The notes: a model not told the origin generated them from the sequence alone. A stretch of DNA of 64,000 nt from RGIG1995 sp045126815 (GCA_045126815.1 JBGVPD010000001.1:7599-71598); one strand, 5' to 3'. Numbered from the stretch's first letter, positions 27,610 to 36,662 are shown. Program-made: numbers and translations.

Positions 27610-27638
27610 ATTTTAGCACACTAAAGTGATAAAGTCAA
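27610..27638 (-). promoter_or_regulatory. Promoter of the his operon
   Basis: TTGACT (27633-27638), 17 bases, TAAAAT (27610-27615) on the minus strand, 58 bases ahead of the hisR ATG. Confidence 0.85.
27612..27625. promoter_or_regulatory. Probable HisR operator palindrome
   Basis: TTTAG and CTAAA arms are separated by four bases (TTTAGCACACTAAA on plus). The site covers part of the -10 box and the spacer, the position expected for a repressor that blocks RNA polymerase. Confidence 0.65.
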
Positions 27639-27743
27639 GAGTTTTTATAAAACTTTTTTTCTTTATCACACAAGACAAAATTATACAACAAAAAACACAA
27701 AAAAATCAATGATAATTCCTATGTTTTACGAATATTATCAGAA

Positions 27744-27793
27744 AGAAAAAAACAAAGGCGCCGTATGTAAATAAAAATACATACAGTGCCTTT
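27744..27793 (-). terminator. Terminator of the small membrane-protein gene
   Basis: AAAGGC and GCCTTT (27754-27759, 27788-27793) plus an inner GTATGTA/TACATAC stem, followed on the minus strand by GTTTTTTTCTTTC. Between this and the his promoter (27640-27740) the sequence is A/T-rich with no gene seen. Confidence 0.75.
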
Positions 27794-27850
27794 AAAACAA
27801 TTAAAAATCAGTATATTTGGTTCTGCTTTTTAAGGTGTTTTTTCTACTGA

Positions 27851-28270
27851 TCATTCTCTTATAAAATTTGCGTATCTTAAAAGGTATTCCAAAGTGAGAA
27901 TAATACCTATTATTAATAATACGAAAAAGGCAATTGCAATTCCAAAAATTATAGAGCTGACGAGGTTTGCTGTTAAGGTTGTAGAGAAAGCTATTGTTGT
28001 AATAATGAAGCTGCCGAAAGCTCCGAAAAGCAAAAATCTAATAAAATATCTTAAATACGAATTATTTTGATTATTTCTGACAGTACGAGTTAGGAGAAAA
28101 ACAGCGATTATAATTATTGTTAGAGCAGCGGTTATGATTTCTATCAGAAGAAGAGTGGGGAAGTTCGTGAAGAACGCCGGCCACACAATTCCTGCGATTA
28201 TTCCTATTACGGTAGCGATTAGTGTTGCAATTGCAAACTTGAAATACAGACTGTTTATATTTTGACACAT
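27851..28270 (-). CDS. Unrecognised four-helix membrane protein
   Basis: A 139-residue hydrophobic protein with four clear membrane helices (about 12-32, 37-60, 77-97 and 105-128) and short polar loops, the longest containing RTVRNNQNNSYLRYF. No family motif is recognised. I start it at ATG 28270 because AAAGGAGGT lies eight bases ahead; an ATG six codons earlier would place this ribosome site inside the coding region. It has its own possible promoter and terminator and so appears to be transcribed alone between the his and pgk-tpiA operons. Confidence 0.68.
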   Translation of the reverse strand: MCQNINSLYFKFAIATLIATVIGIIAGIVWPAFFTNFPTLLLIEIITAALTIIIIAVFLLTRTVRNNQNNSYLRYFIRFLLFGAFGSFIITTIAFSTTLTANLVSSIIFGIAIAFFVLLIIGIILTLEYLLRYANFIRE

Positions 28271-28303
28271 TTTTGCACCTCCTTTCATTTACACACATTA
28301 CAT

Positions 28304-28331
28304 ATTATGTTTGTTATTTGAAAAGTGTGAA
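28304..28331 (-). promoter_or_regulatory. Possible promoter of the four-helix membrane-protein gene
   Basis: TTCACA (28326-28331), 16 bases, CATAAT (28304-28309); each box has one mismatch. Confidence 0.5.
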
Positions 28332-28363
28332 AAAAATAAGGCCATCGCATAAGCGATAGCCTT
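28331..28363 (-). terminator. Terminator of the pgk-tpiA operon
   Basis: AAGGC-ATCGC and GCGAT-GCCTT arms around ATAA (one mismatched pair), followed by ATTTTTTTC on the minus strand. Confidence 0.88.
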
Positions 28364-28379
28364 GTAGTTTTAAAATAGT

Positions 28380-29147
28380 TTACTGAGCGTTGTTAACTAT
28401 AACAGAGAAATCAACAGCTTTAAGAGAAGCACCGCCGATGAGTCCACCGTCAACGTTTACTTTAGAAAGAAGTTCAGCAGAGTTAGCAGCATTCATTGAA
28501 CCGCCGTACTGGATAGTTGTTGCTTCAGCAACAGTTTTTCCGTACTTTGCTTCTAAAACGTTACGGATAATACCGCAAACTTCATCAGCCTGATCAGCAG
28601 TTGCAGTTTTGCCTGTACCGATAGCCCAAACGGGTTCGTAAGCGATTATAACGTTCTTCATCATTTCTTCGTCAACGCCGAGAAGAGCGATCTTTGTCTG
28701 GAGTGAAACGATTTCAGCTGTAATGTCCTGTTCGCGTTCTTCAAGAACTTCACCAACGCAAAGAATAACTTTAAGTCCTGCCTTAAGAGCTGCGAGAACT
28801 CTCTTGTTAACAGTTTCGTTTGTTTCGCCGAAGTACTGTCTGCGTTCGCTGTGTCCGATAATTACGTATTCAGCGCCGATCTCAAGAAGCATATCAGCTG
28901 CAATTTCACCTGTAAATGCACCTTTTTCTTCAAAGTGAACGTTCTGTGCGCCGATTTTGATGTTAGAACCCTTAGCTGCTTCAACAGCAGTTGCAATATC
29001 AACAAAGGGAACACAAAGAATGGTTGTGCAGTTGTCTTTACCTGCAACGAGGGGCTTGAGTTCTTCAATAACAGCCTTCGCTTTGGAAGGTGTGAGATTC
29101 ATTTTCCAGTTACCTGCGATAACTGTGTTTCTTGTCTGTCTGTTCAT
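28380..29147 (-). CDS. tpiA: Triosephosphate isomerase
   Basis: A 255-residue glycolytic enzyme that interconverts dihydroxyacetone phosphate and glyceraldehyde-3-phosphate. Active-site Lys in GNWKMN (K15), His in IIGHSERR (about 96), Glu in AYEPVWAIGTGKTA (about 169) and the phosphate loop YGGSMNA are all present. It follows pgk after 24 bases on the same strand. Length is typical. Confidence 0.97.
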   Translation of the reverse strand: MNRQTRNTVIAGNWKMNLTPSKAKAVIEELKPLVAGKDNCTTILCVPFVDIATAVEAAKGSNIKIGAQNVHFEEKGAFTGEIAADMLLEIGAEYVIIGHSERRQYFGETNETVNKRVLAALKAGLKVILCVGEVLEEREQDITAEIVSLQTKIALLGVDEEMMKNVIIAYEPVWAIGTGKTATADQADEVCGIIRNVLEAKYGKTVAEATTIQYGGSMNAANSAELLSKVNVDGGLIGGASLKAVDFSVIVNNAQ

Positions 29148-29171
29148 ATTAATACCTTCTTAATAGATAAA

Positions 29172-30473
29172 TTATTTGTCGTTAAGGCATGAGATTCCGG
29201 GGAGGTCTTTGCCTTCGAGGAATTCGAGAGAAGCACCGCCACCTGTTGATATGTGTGTCATCTTGTCAGCAAAACCGAGTAATTCAACAGCTGCCGCAGA
29301 GTCACCGCCGCCGATAATGGAAATTGCGCCGCTTTCAGCAACAGCTTTAGCAATTGACTTTGTACCGCCTGCAAATGCTTCAAATTCAAATACGCCCATA
29401 GGACCGTTCCAGATAACTGTTCCTGCATTTTTAATTGTTTCTGCAAATAATTTTTCTGTGCGAGGGCCTATATCAAGTCCCATATAGCCTGCAGGGATAT
29501 CATCCGAGTCAACAACTATAACGTTACAATCTTCAGCAAATCTGTCACCTGCGCGGTTATCAATGGGAAGAAGGAAGTTTACGCCTTTTTCTTTAGCTTT
29601 ATCGATAAGAGAAAGAGCTAAGTCAAGCTTGTCTTCTTCAAATCTTGAATCAGCGATTTCGTGGCCGAGAGCCTTGTTGAACGTATAAGCCATAGCTCCG
29701 CCGATAATAAGTGTGTCAACCTTGTTGATAAGGTTTTCAATAACACCGATCTTATCAGAAACCTTAGCGCCGCCGAGGATAGCAACGAAAGGACGTTTGG
29801 GTTCAGCGAGAGCGCCGCCCATAACTGAAATTTCTTTCTGAATAAGGTATCCGCAAACTGCAGGCATTTCAGGGCAGTACTGAGCTATACCTGCTGTTGT
29901 AGCATGAGCTCTGTGTGCTGTGCCGAAAGCATCGTTTACATATACGTCAGCCATAGAAGCGAGTTTCTTTGCAAATGCTTCGTCGTTCTTTGTTTCTTCT
30001 TCGTGGAAACGAACGTTTTCGAGAAGCAAAATTTCGCCGCTCTTAAGAGCTTTAGCCTTAGCCATAGCATCTTCGCCTACAACGTCTTTTGCCATAATAA
30101 CTTCTTTACCGAGAAGTTCGGAAATTCTTTTAGCTACGGGAGTAAGAGAAAGTGTTTTAAATTCATCTTTAGCTTTTTCAAGGATTTTAGCAGCAGCAGC
30201 TTCTCTTTCTTCTTCGGGAAGAGCTTCGATCTTCTTTTTATCTTTCTTGCTGAGCTTCAAAGTATCGTTGAGAATGTTGTGGGGGCGTCCCATATGTGAG
30301 CAGAGGATAACTGCTGCACCATTGTCAACGAGATACTTAATTGTGGGAAGTGCACCAACGATTCTCTTGTCGTCGGTAATAACACCGTCCTGCATAGGTA
30401 CGTTGAAATCGCATCTTGCAATAACTTTCTTACCGGCAACAGCGATATCTTCAATAGACTTCTTGTTGTACAT
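29172..30473 (-). CDS. pgk: Phosphoglycerate kinase with an insertion after the GRP motif
   Basis: A 433-residue phosphoglycerate kinase, about 35-40 residues longer than the usual 390-400. Substrate-binding RCDFNVP (20-26) and SHMGRP (59-64), the ENVRFH and NDAFGTAHR motifs, the [11 protein letters not shown] hinge and nucleotide-binding GGGDSAAAV are all present, so activity is expected. Extra residues about 67-107 form a charged Lys/Glu/Ala-rich helical segment between the GRP loop and the LTPVAKRI helix. It is the first gene of a pgk-tpiA operon; gap, gpm and eno are not nearby. Confidence 0.96.
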   Translation of the reverse strand: MYNKKSIEDIAVAGKKVIARCDFNVPMQDGVITDDKRIVGALPTIKYLVDNGAAVILCSHMGRPHNILNDTLKLSKKDKKKIEALPEEEREAAAAKILEKAKDEFKTLSLTPVAKRISELLGKEVIMAKDVVGEDAMAKAKALKSGEILLLENVRFHEEETKNDEAFAKKLASMADVYVNDAFGTAHRAHATTAGIAQYCPEMPAVCGYLIQKEISVMGGALAEPKRPFVAILGGAKVSDKIGVIENLINKVDTLIIGGAMAYTFNKALGHEIADSRFEEDKLDLALSLIDKAKEKGVNFLLPIDNRAGDRFAEDCNVIVVDSDDIPAGYMGLDIGPRTEKLFAETIKNAGTVIWNGPMGVFEFEAFAGGTKSIAKAVAESGAISIIGGGDSAAAVELLGFADKMTHISTGGGASLEFLEGKDLPGISCLNDK

Positions 30474-30547
30474 CTTTTCACCTCATATAATAATTTTAAT
30501 TTTTTCTAAATTTAATTATTAGCATAATTTATCAATTTATCCAAAAT

Positions 30548-30576
30548 ATTATAACACACCATTAACTCTTTTACAA
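30548..30576 (-). promoter_or_regulatory. Promoter of pgk-tpiA
   Basis: TTGTAA (30571-30576), 17 bases, TATAAT (30548-30553) on the minus strand. The rest of the 30474-30727 gap holds only the divergent ahcY promoter. Confidence 0.75.
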
Positions 30577-30666
30577 TAATTTTTTGTGAAAAAGTGAAAA
30601 ATATTTCAATTTTTACTATTTTGTCAACTAAAAAAACGTCAAGTTACGCATTTTTATATAAAAAAT

Positions 30667-30695
30667 TTGACTAAAGGGACAAAATCTGTTATACT
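30667..30695 (+). promoter_or_regulatory. Promoter of ahcY
   Basis: TTGACT (30667-30672), 17 bases, TATACT (30690-30695); AAGGAG lies ahead of ATG 30728. Confidence 0.85.
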
Positions 30696-30727
30696 TTATC
30701 TATCTTTTTTTATTAAGGAGAAAACGA

Positions 30728-31969
30728 ATGAGCAGTATAAAAGATATAACACTCGCCGATTCCGGTGAGGCTAAAATAAAATGGGTTGAAAGTTATATGC
30801 CCGTATTAAATATTATTAAATCGGAATTTGAAAAGACGAAACCTTTTGAGGGTAAAAAAATATCAATGTCTATCCATCTTGAAGCCAAGACTGCATTTTT
30901 GGCAAAGGTGTTGAAAGCGGGAGGGGCAGAGGTATATGTTACCGGTTGCAACCCCTTGTCAACTCAAGACGATATAGCTGCGGCGTTGGTTAGAGACGGT
31001 TTCGAGGTCAATGCGTGGAGAGGTGTTAACGAAGAAGAGTATAAAGAGCATCTTAAAAAAACTCTTTCTCTTTGTCCTCACATTATGATCGACGACGGCG
31101 GAGATCTTATAAATCTTCTTCAGGGAGAATGCCGTGAATACGGAAAAAATCTTATCGGCGGTTGTGAAGAGACGACTACAGGTATACACAGACTAAAAGC
31201 GAAAGAAGCTCAGGGTAAACTTGATTATACAATGATCAATATTAACGATGCTGACTGTAAGCATTTGTTTGATAACAGATACGGTACCGGTCAATCTACT
31301 TTAGACGGGATAATGAATAGCACAAATCTTATAATTGCAGGAAAAGTCGTAGTTATCGCAGGATACGGTTGGTGCGGTAAGGGCATCGCTATGCGTGTTA
31401 AAGGCATGGGTGGTATTCCCGTTATAACCGAAATTGATAACGTTAAGGCTATTGAGGCTGTAATGGACGGATTTACGGTTATGAAAATGGACGACGCCGC
31501 AAAGATCGGTGATCTGTTTATTACTGTTACGGGATGTTGCGACGTTATAAGAAAAGAACATTTTGAGGTAATGAAAGACGGTGTTCTTATTTCTAACTCG
31601 GGACACTTTGATTGCGAAATTGATAAAAAAGCGCTTAAAGAATGTGCCGTTGAAGTCTTTGACAGAAAGCCGAACATAGTTGGTTACCGCATGAAAGACG
31701 GAAGAGTTCTTAATCTTATGGCAGAGGGCAGACTTGTAAACCTTGCCGCAGGAAACGGTCACCCCGCAGAAATAATGGATATGAGCTTCAGTTTACAGGC
31801 TAAATGTCTTGAATATCTCGTGAAAACAGAAGGACAGTTGGAGCATAAATTATACAGCGTTCCCACAGATATTGACCAAGAAGTAGCTCGTATGAAGTTG
31901 AAATCACTCGGTGTTACGATCGATAAATTGAGCGACGAGCAAATCGCATATTTGAATAAAGCAGAATAA
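30728..31969 (+). CDS. ahcY: Adenosylhomocysteinase
   Basis: A 413-residue NAD-dependent enzyme that splits S-adenosylhomocysteine into adenosine and homocysteine. The substrate region has MSIHLEAKTAFLAKVL and GCNPLSTQDD, the catalytic segment has NDADCKHLFDNRYGTGQST, the NAD fold is VVIAGYGWCGKGIA (about 210-223), and AAGNGHPAEIMDMSF near the end closes the active site. The length is that of the short form found in Thermotoga and archaea, without the 40-residue insertion of proteobacterial and mammalian enzymes. It has its own promoter and terminator. Confidence 0.95.
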   Translation: MSSIKDITLADSGEAKIKWVESYMPVLNIIKSEFEKTKPFEGKKISMSIHLEAKTAFLAKVLKAGGAEVYVTGCNPLSTQDDIAAALVRDGFEVNAWRGVNEEEYKEHLKKTLSLCPHIMIDDGGDLINLLQGECREYGKNLIGGCEETTTGIHRLKAKEAQGKLDYTMININDADCKHLFDNRYGTGQSTLDGIMNSTNLIIAGKVVVIAGYGWCGKGIAMRVKGMGGIPVITEIDNVKAIEAVMDGFTVMKMDDAAKIGDLFITVTGCCDVIRKEHFEVMKDGVLISNSGHFDCEIDKKALKECAVEVFDRKPNIVGYRMKDGRVLNLMAEGRLVNLAAGNGHPAEIMDMSFSLQAKCLEYLVKTEGQLEHKLYSVPTDIDQEVARMKLKSLGVTIDKLSDEQIAYLNKAE

Positions 31970-31983
31970 TATTACAGAAAAAT

Positions 31984-32034
31984 AATCCGCCTTGTTTAAC
32001 GTTAAAATGCAACGAAAATAAGGCGGATTTTTTT
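31984..32034 (+). terminator. Terminator of ahcY
   Basis: AATCCGCCTT (31984-31993) pairs with AAGGCGGATT (32020-32029), followed by seven T in total. Confidence 0.85.
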
Positions 32035-32097
32035 AACACTAATCCTCTTTTTGAATAACATAATATTGATAATTAACATTCTAAAAGGGGAATATTT

Positions 32098-33399
32098 ATG
32101 ACTATATATGTAGTTCAGCCGGGAGATACTCTTGAGTCTATTGCAAGAGAATACGGAGTGCCTTTGTCTCGGCTTATTTCGCAGAATGAACTTAACGAAA
32201 ACGGGAACATAACAGTCGGACAAACGATTGTTATTTTATACCCCGAGCAAGTTTATACTGTTCAGAGCGGTGATACTTTAGAGAGTATAGCCGAAAGTTA
32301 CGGTGTAACTGTCAATCAATTGCAAAGAAATAATCCGATACTCAAGGGAACTGATAATATATTTACAGGGCAGACACTTATTATTTCATACGATAACGAA
32401 AAACAGGGAACGATCGCTGTTAACGGATATATTTATCCTTTTATTGAACGTGAAACTTTAATAAGAACACTGCCGTATTTAACCTATCTAACACTTTTTA
32501 CGTACGGTTTTACGATAGACGGTCAATTGGTTGATAGAGGGATTACGGAATTTGGTCTTGACGAGGACGAAATAATACAGCTTTGTTATGATTATGGTGT
32601 TGCTCCGATAATGCATTTATCAACACTAACGGAAAACGGAACGTTCAGCAGTGAACTGGGTAATTCTTTTTTGAACAATATTCAAGCTCAAGAAATATTA
32701 ATTCAAAATATAATAGACAGAATGAGAGAGAAGAATTATTACGGATTTGACGTTGATTTTGAGTATCTTGATGCACAGAACAGAGATGCATATACGGACT
32801 TTGTCAGACGATTACAAGAGGCGCTGTCAGCAAATGGATATATGCTTATAACAGCTCTTATTCCAAAAGCCTCGGCAAATCAACCCGGTGATCTGTACTT
32901 GTCACACGACTACAGTGGGATCGGCGCAGTAAGTGACTATGTGTTACTTATGACGTACGAATGGGGATATACGTTTGGTCCTCCTATGGCAGTAGCGCCG
33001 TTGAACGAAGTTGAGAAAGTTGTTAATTATGCAGTAAGTGTGATCGATCCGTCTAAAATATTTCTCGGTGTTCCGAATTATTCATACGATTGGCCGTTGC
33101 CGTATGAGAGGGGAAAAACTATGGCAACAAAGCTATCAAACGTTGATGCTGTTAATCTTGCAATTAACACCGGTTCGGTGATTATGTGTGATGAAATAGC
33201 GCAAGCGCCTTATTTTAATTACACCAATGAAGGTGTTGAACACGTCGTTTGGTTTGACGATGCAAGAAGTATCGAGGCTAAACTTGCACTTATACCTGAA
33301 TACGGATTGTACGGCGCATCATACTGGAATATAATGCAGTGGTTTCCGCAAAACTGGCTTATACTTAATTCGGAATATGACATAGAAAAAGTTGTTTAA
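32098..33399 (+). CDS. Two LysM domains plus GH18, YaaH/SleL spore-lytic type
   Basis: A 433-residue protein. LysM 1 (about 3-49, YVVQPGDTLESIAREYGV) and LysM 2 (about 52-97, YTVQSGDTLESIAESYGV) bind peptidoglycan; from about 104 a family-18 glycoside hydrolase barrel follows, with the catalytic motif GFDVDFEY (D218, D220, E222) and the closing YWNIMQWFPQNW. There is no signal peptide, as in spore-coat YaaH/SleL, an N-acetylglucosaminidase that cleaves cortex during germination. This points to a spore-forming ancestry. AAAAGGGG precedes ATG 32098. It ends at a bidirectional terminator. Confidence 0.9.
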   Translation: MTIYVVQPGDTLESIAREYGVPLSRLISQNELNENGNITVGQTIVILYPEQVYTVQSGDTLESIAESYGVTVNQLQRNNPILKGTDNIFTGQTLIISYDNEKQGTIAVNGYIYPFIERETLIRTLPYLTYLTLFTYGFTIDGQLVDRGITEFGLDEDEIIQLCYDYGVAPIMHLSTLTENGTFSSELGNSFLNNIQAQEILIQNIIDRMREKNYYGFDVDFEYLDAQNRDAYTDFVRRLQEALSANGYMLITALIPKASANQPGDLYLSHDYSGIGAVSDYVLLMTYEWGYTFGPPMAVAPLNEVEKVVNYAVSVIDPSKIFLGVPNYSYDWPLPYERGKTMATKLSNVDAVNLAINTGSVIMCDEIAQAPYFNYTNEGVEHVVWFDDARSIEAKLALIPEYGLYGASYWNIMQWFPQNWLILNSEYDIEKVV

Positions 33400-33412
33400 T
33401 TAAAAATGATAT

Positions 33413-33442
33413 AAAAAAGGTTCGGATTTTCCGAACCTTTTT
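33413..33442. terminator. Bidirectional terminator between the GH18 and esterase genes
   Basis: GGTTCGG (33419-33425) and CCGAACC (33431-33437) with A and T runs on both sides. Confidence 0.88.
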
Positions 33443-33455
33443 GTGTGTATAAATT

Positions 33456-36400
33456 TTAGCCAAGTACAACGGATTTCTTTGTTACGATATCAATATAGTC
33501 AACAGTTCCGTAGAAGTTTGCAGTAGCATTTGCTGTTGAATATCTACCAAACAATGTGTTGAAAGTAACTTTTTCAAACTGTGAGGTTGTGGGATTTGCT
33601 GTTGCTAAAGTGTCCCACGTGCTTGTTGATGTGTTCCAAAGTTTCAATGACATTGTGTTTGTTGATGAAACGTATTCAAGTTTCCAAGTGTTAAGCGCTT
33701 TGTAGAGTGTCTGCGCTTCGCTGTATGATGAAGCATAAGTAAATGAAATTGACTTACCTGTGTCATCATCAAGTCGTAATGTTTGTGTCGTTCCGTTTCT
33801 GTTTAAACCGATATATATGCAGTTTTTGTTAGCAGAACCGGTATCTTTTCCGAGTAGAACTGATGCATAACTCATTTTTGCTTTCCATTCAATGGACCAG
33901 TCGTATTCTCTTGTGAGAACAACTTCTTCAGTCATTTTGTAGTTGGGACCGGGCTTAGCTGCAGAACTTGTCAGTGTTATTGCACCGTCAGCAAATGTTG
34001 CTGTTGAGTTTTCTGATACGGACTGTTCTGTAAGATAAAGGGTATTTGCAGTTCCTGTTGATTCAAGAGAACCGTTTATGAAATCCCACTTGTAGTGAGC
34101 ATCTTGAATTACAGTTGCAGGAGCTACTTGAATGTCAATGTAGTCAATTTCTCCTTTGAAGTTGCTTACACCGTTTGCAGCGTATCTTCCGAGGATGTTA
34201 TTGAATGTTGCTTCAAATGTGCCTGGTTGTACTGAACCAACAAGAGTCCATTCGTCACTGTCTAAAACATAGAGGCTCATAGTTGCAGACTGTTTTGTGT
34301 ATGAAAGTTTCCATGCATAGTCTTTTGTGTTATAGCTTGAGTATGTTGAACCGTAATTTATTGACTTTGTTGTACCTTCGCTGTTAGCAAATTTCAAGTG
34401 GTAGTTGCCGGATAATACAACGTAGAGGTAGTTTAGATATTTTGTTGAACCGTTAACGTTTGTTGCGCAGTTTTTTTGACCGAGCAAGATACTGCTTCCG
34501 GAGAAGTCAGCTTTCCATTCAATCGTCCAGTCAAGTTCGCTGGAAATTGTAACAGGGAAGGTCATAGTGAAATCAGGTCTGTTTGCTGCTGTTGCGTTGC
34601 TTGAAATAAGTCTTCCGTTGCTAAATGAGTAGTTTTTGTTGGTGCCTGCTGCAAGGTCTGAAAGGTTGAGGTTGTTTGCATCATAGGCTGTGTTAGAAGA
34701 AAGATTGCCGTTGAAATCCCATCTATAATGGTAAGCTTTGTTTGCACTCGGTAAACCTTTAACGTTAACACTTGAAGAAACACCGTTGCTGGCTGTTGCA
34801 GTGATTACTGCATCACCTTCGCCAACAATTGTGATAAGACCGTAGATGTTTACAGTTGCTACTTTTGTATCTGATGATGACCAGATAACGTCACCAAGAG
34901 AATATTCGGGAAGAGCAAATGCAGCAAGGCGTTTTGTTTTTCCTACGTTTAATTCGATTGTGGTGTTTGATGCGAGTCTATCTACGCCGTTAGAGTCAAT
35001 AATTTCAACAGATGTTACATCACTGTTTGTGTCAGCATCTCTGTTATAGAAGTAGTTTTGTGCTGCGATAAGACCGTTTTTGTTATAACCTTTCTGTGTG
35101 TAGTGAACGTTGGATGAACCGATCATGCCGATGTAAGGTTCGTAAGGTGTTCCTACAAGAGAAGATGTGTTGGTAGCAGCAAAATCTGAAAGTCTTGATA
35201 CTATTGTGATATTGGAATAGTTGTTACCAAGCGCATACTGAGAAGCTCTGATAGCGGTAATTGCGGGTTTAACAGCTCCGTCTGTACCATGAGCTCTAAC
35301 GAGAAGAATGTTGTTGGATTCAATGCCGAATTTATCTACCATTTGGCTGTTGAATTTAAGAAACATATTTGCGTAATCTTCATCTGTCATAAGAGATTTT
35401 TCTGCTGTGGGCTTAATCCAATCCGCACCGTATTCCCATACCATAGTAGCGCAAGTTTCGCCCTGCAACCAGAAGTTTGCTTTGCTTCTTATTTCAAAAT
35501 TATCAGATGTAAGATAGTTGTTTATAAGTGTGTTATAACCTGTAATTGTAGCTTGGTAGTGGTTTTTGTTTGATTCAGCCAATGTGGGATAAAGAGTGGG
35601 ATCAAGCCATCTTTCAATAGGAGCACCACTATATGCCGAACGCAAGAATACAACTTTTTCTCCTGAAAGGTTGTAATATTCTTTGCCCATAGGAGCTGCA
35701 AAGCCCTCTCTTTTTACAAGAGCCATATCAAACATTTGACCTAAGTATTTGTCTGCGTCAGCGTTTACGTTGGTTATATAAACATCATAACAGTAAACAC
35801 GTCCGGGGGCTTCGGGCATAACAAGATCTTTAAGCTGTTCTGCTGCTTGTACTCTTTGTTCCGCATTCTTTTCTGTTGAACTTAAGTTAGAAGAGCTGTA
35901 CGTGTAATCGTAACTACCTTGCGCGTTACTTTGACCTGTGATAAAGAAAAAGTTTATTTGAGCTTTGTGGATTTCGTTAATAGTAAGAGTGTCTTTGATT
36001 TCACCATTAACTTTTGCATTTATAACTACAGGGGTTGATGAAACTTTCTTTGCAACAATCACACCGTCATTATCAACTGTTGCAAGAGTTGTATCCGAGC
36101 TTTCAAAAGTGAATGATTCGTTTGAAGACAATGAGTAATCAGGAGTGAATACATATCTGTCTTCGTATTGAAGAATAAGAGAATCAACAACTTCCGCGCG
36201 TACGAAATTTATTGTGTAAACATTAGACTCTTTGTTGTTTGTTACGGTTATTTTTGCTGTTCCTGTTGACTCTGTGTCAGCAATAGTAGCTTGAAGAATA
36301 TCGACGGAAGCTCCGTTTTCGGGAGTAGCTGATACGAGAGGAATTCTCGGTCTTCCGGCAGGGAGGTTAACCGTATAAGAAGTTGTGTTTTGTGAAAACT

Positions 36401-36662
36401 CAATGTTGTATTTGTTATCATCAAGCGTTAATGATGTGAGTTTGGGTCCTGTGAACTCTTTTTGGTTAACGCCCAAAATAACGTCGAGGATATTGACTTC
36501 TCCATCTCCGTTTAAGTCGTTTTCAGTTAAATAGTCGTCTCCATTCAAAATGGAATCAATTATTTTTTCGGCAACAGAACCGTTTATTGCTGCACCGACA
36601 ATGAAGACTGTCATGCACAAAACAATAAGTGCCGAGATAAGAATCAATAATTTTTTCTTCAT
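33456..36662 (-). CDS. Large secreted SGNH/sialate-acetylesterase-like protein with dockerin-like loop, Ig-like and LamG-like domains
   Basis: A 1068-residue exported protein. Signal peptide 1-25. Residues 49-60 (DLNGDGEVNILD) match one calcium loop of a type-I dockerin; only a single repeat is present. A beta-sandwich (about 72-155) and a Big2-like Ig domain (about 160-230) follow. The SGNH-type hydrolase spans about 236-540: ITGQSNAQGS holds the nucleophile S245, WLQGET holds E402, and SSNVHYTQKGY holds H520; the Asp normally three residues before the His is Ser517. A second Big2 domain (about 550-635) and two concanavalin/LamG-like repeats (about 643-850 and 852-1065, each opening with HYRWDF or HYKWDF) end the protein. 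It probably removes acetyl groups from glycans outside the cell. Monocistronic with a good promoter. Confidence 0.8.
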   Translation of the reverse strand: MKKKLLILISALIVLCMTVFIVGAAINGSVAEKIIDSILNGDDYLTENDLNGDGEVNILDVILGVNQKEFTGPKLTSLTLDDNKYNIEFSQNTTSYTVNLPAGRPRIPLVSATPENGASVDILQATIADTESTGTAKITVTNNKESNVYTINFVRAEVVDSLILQYEDRYVFTPDYSLSSNESFTFESSDTTLATVDNDGVIVAKKVSSTPVVINAKVNGEIKDTLTINEIHKAQINFFFITGQSNAQGSYDYTYSSSNLSSTEKNAEQRVQAAEQLKDLVMPEAPGRVYCYDVYITNVNADADKYLGQMFDMALVKREGFAAPMGKEYYNLSGEKVVFLRSAYSGAPIERWLDPTLYPTLAESNKNHYQATITGYNTLINNYLTSDNFEIRSKANFWLQGETCATMVWEYGADWIKPTAEKSLMTDEDYANMFLKFNSQMVDKFGIESNNILLVRAHGTDGAVKPAITAIRASQYALGNNYSNITIVSRLSDFAATNTSSLVGTPYEPYIGMIGSSNVHYTQKGYNKNGLIAAQNYFYNRDADTNSDVTSVEIIDSNGVDRLASNTTIELNVGKTKRLAAFALPEYSLGDVIWSSSDTKVATVNIYGLITIVGEGDAVITATASNGVSSSVNVKGLPSANKAYHYRWDFNGNLSSNTAYDANNLNLSDLAAGTNKNYSFSNGRLISSNATAANRPDFTMTFPVTISSELDWTIEWKADFSGSSILLGQKNCATNVNGSTKYLNYLYVVLSGNYHLKFANSEGTTKSINYGSTYSSYNTKDYAWKLSYTKQSATMSLYVLDSDEWTLVGSVQPGTFEATFNNILGRYAANGVSNFKGEIDYIDIQVAPATVIQDAHYKWDFINGSLESTGTANTLYLTEQSVSENSTATFADGAITLTSSAAKPGPNYKMTEEVVLTREYDWSIEWKAKMSYASVLLGKDTGSANKNCIYIGLNRNGTTQTLRLDDDTGKSISFTYASSYSEAQTLYKALNTWKLEYVSSTNTMSLKLWNTSTSTWDTLATANPTTSQFEKVTFNTLFGRYSTANATANFYGTVDYIDIVTKKSVVLG

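Noticed and set aside
29920..30522. 200-codon open frame on the plus strand inside pgk
   Set aside because: Antisense to a strongly conserved gene, Ser/Ala/Phe-rich composition typical of a shadow frame, and no start signals.
32051..32092. GAATA and CATTCTA resemble a SigG-type forespore promoter before the LysM-GH18 gene
   Set aside because: The spacer is 19 bases and the expected transcript start would fall inside or beyond the ribosome site AAAAGGGG, so the mRNA would lack it.
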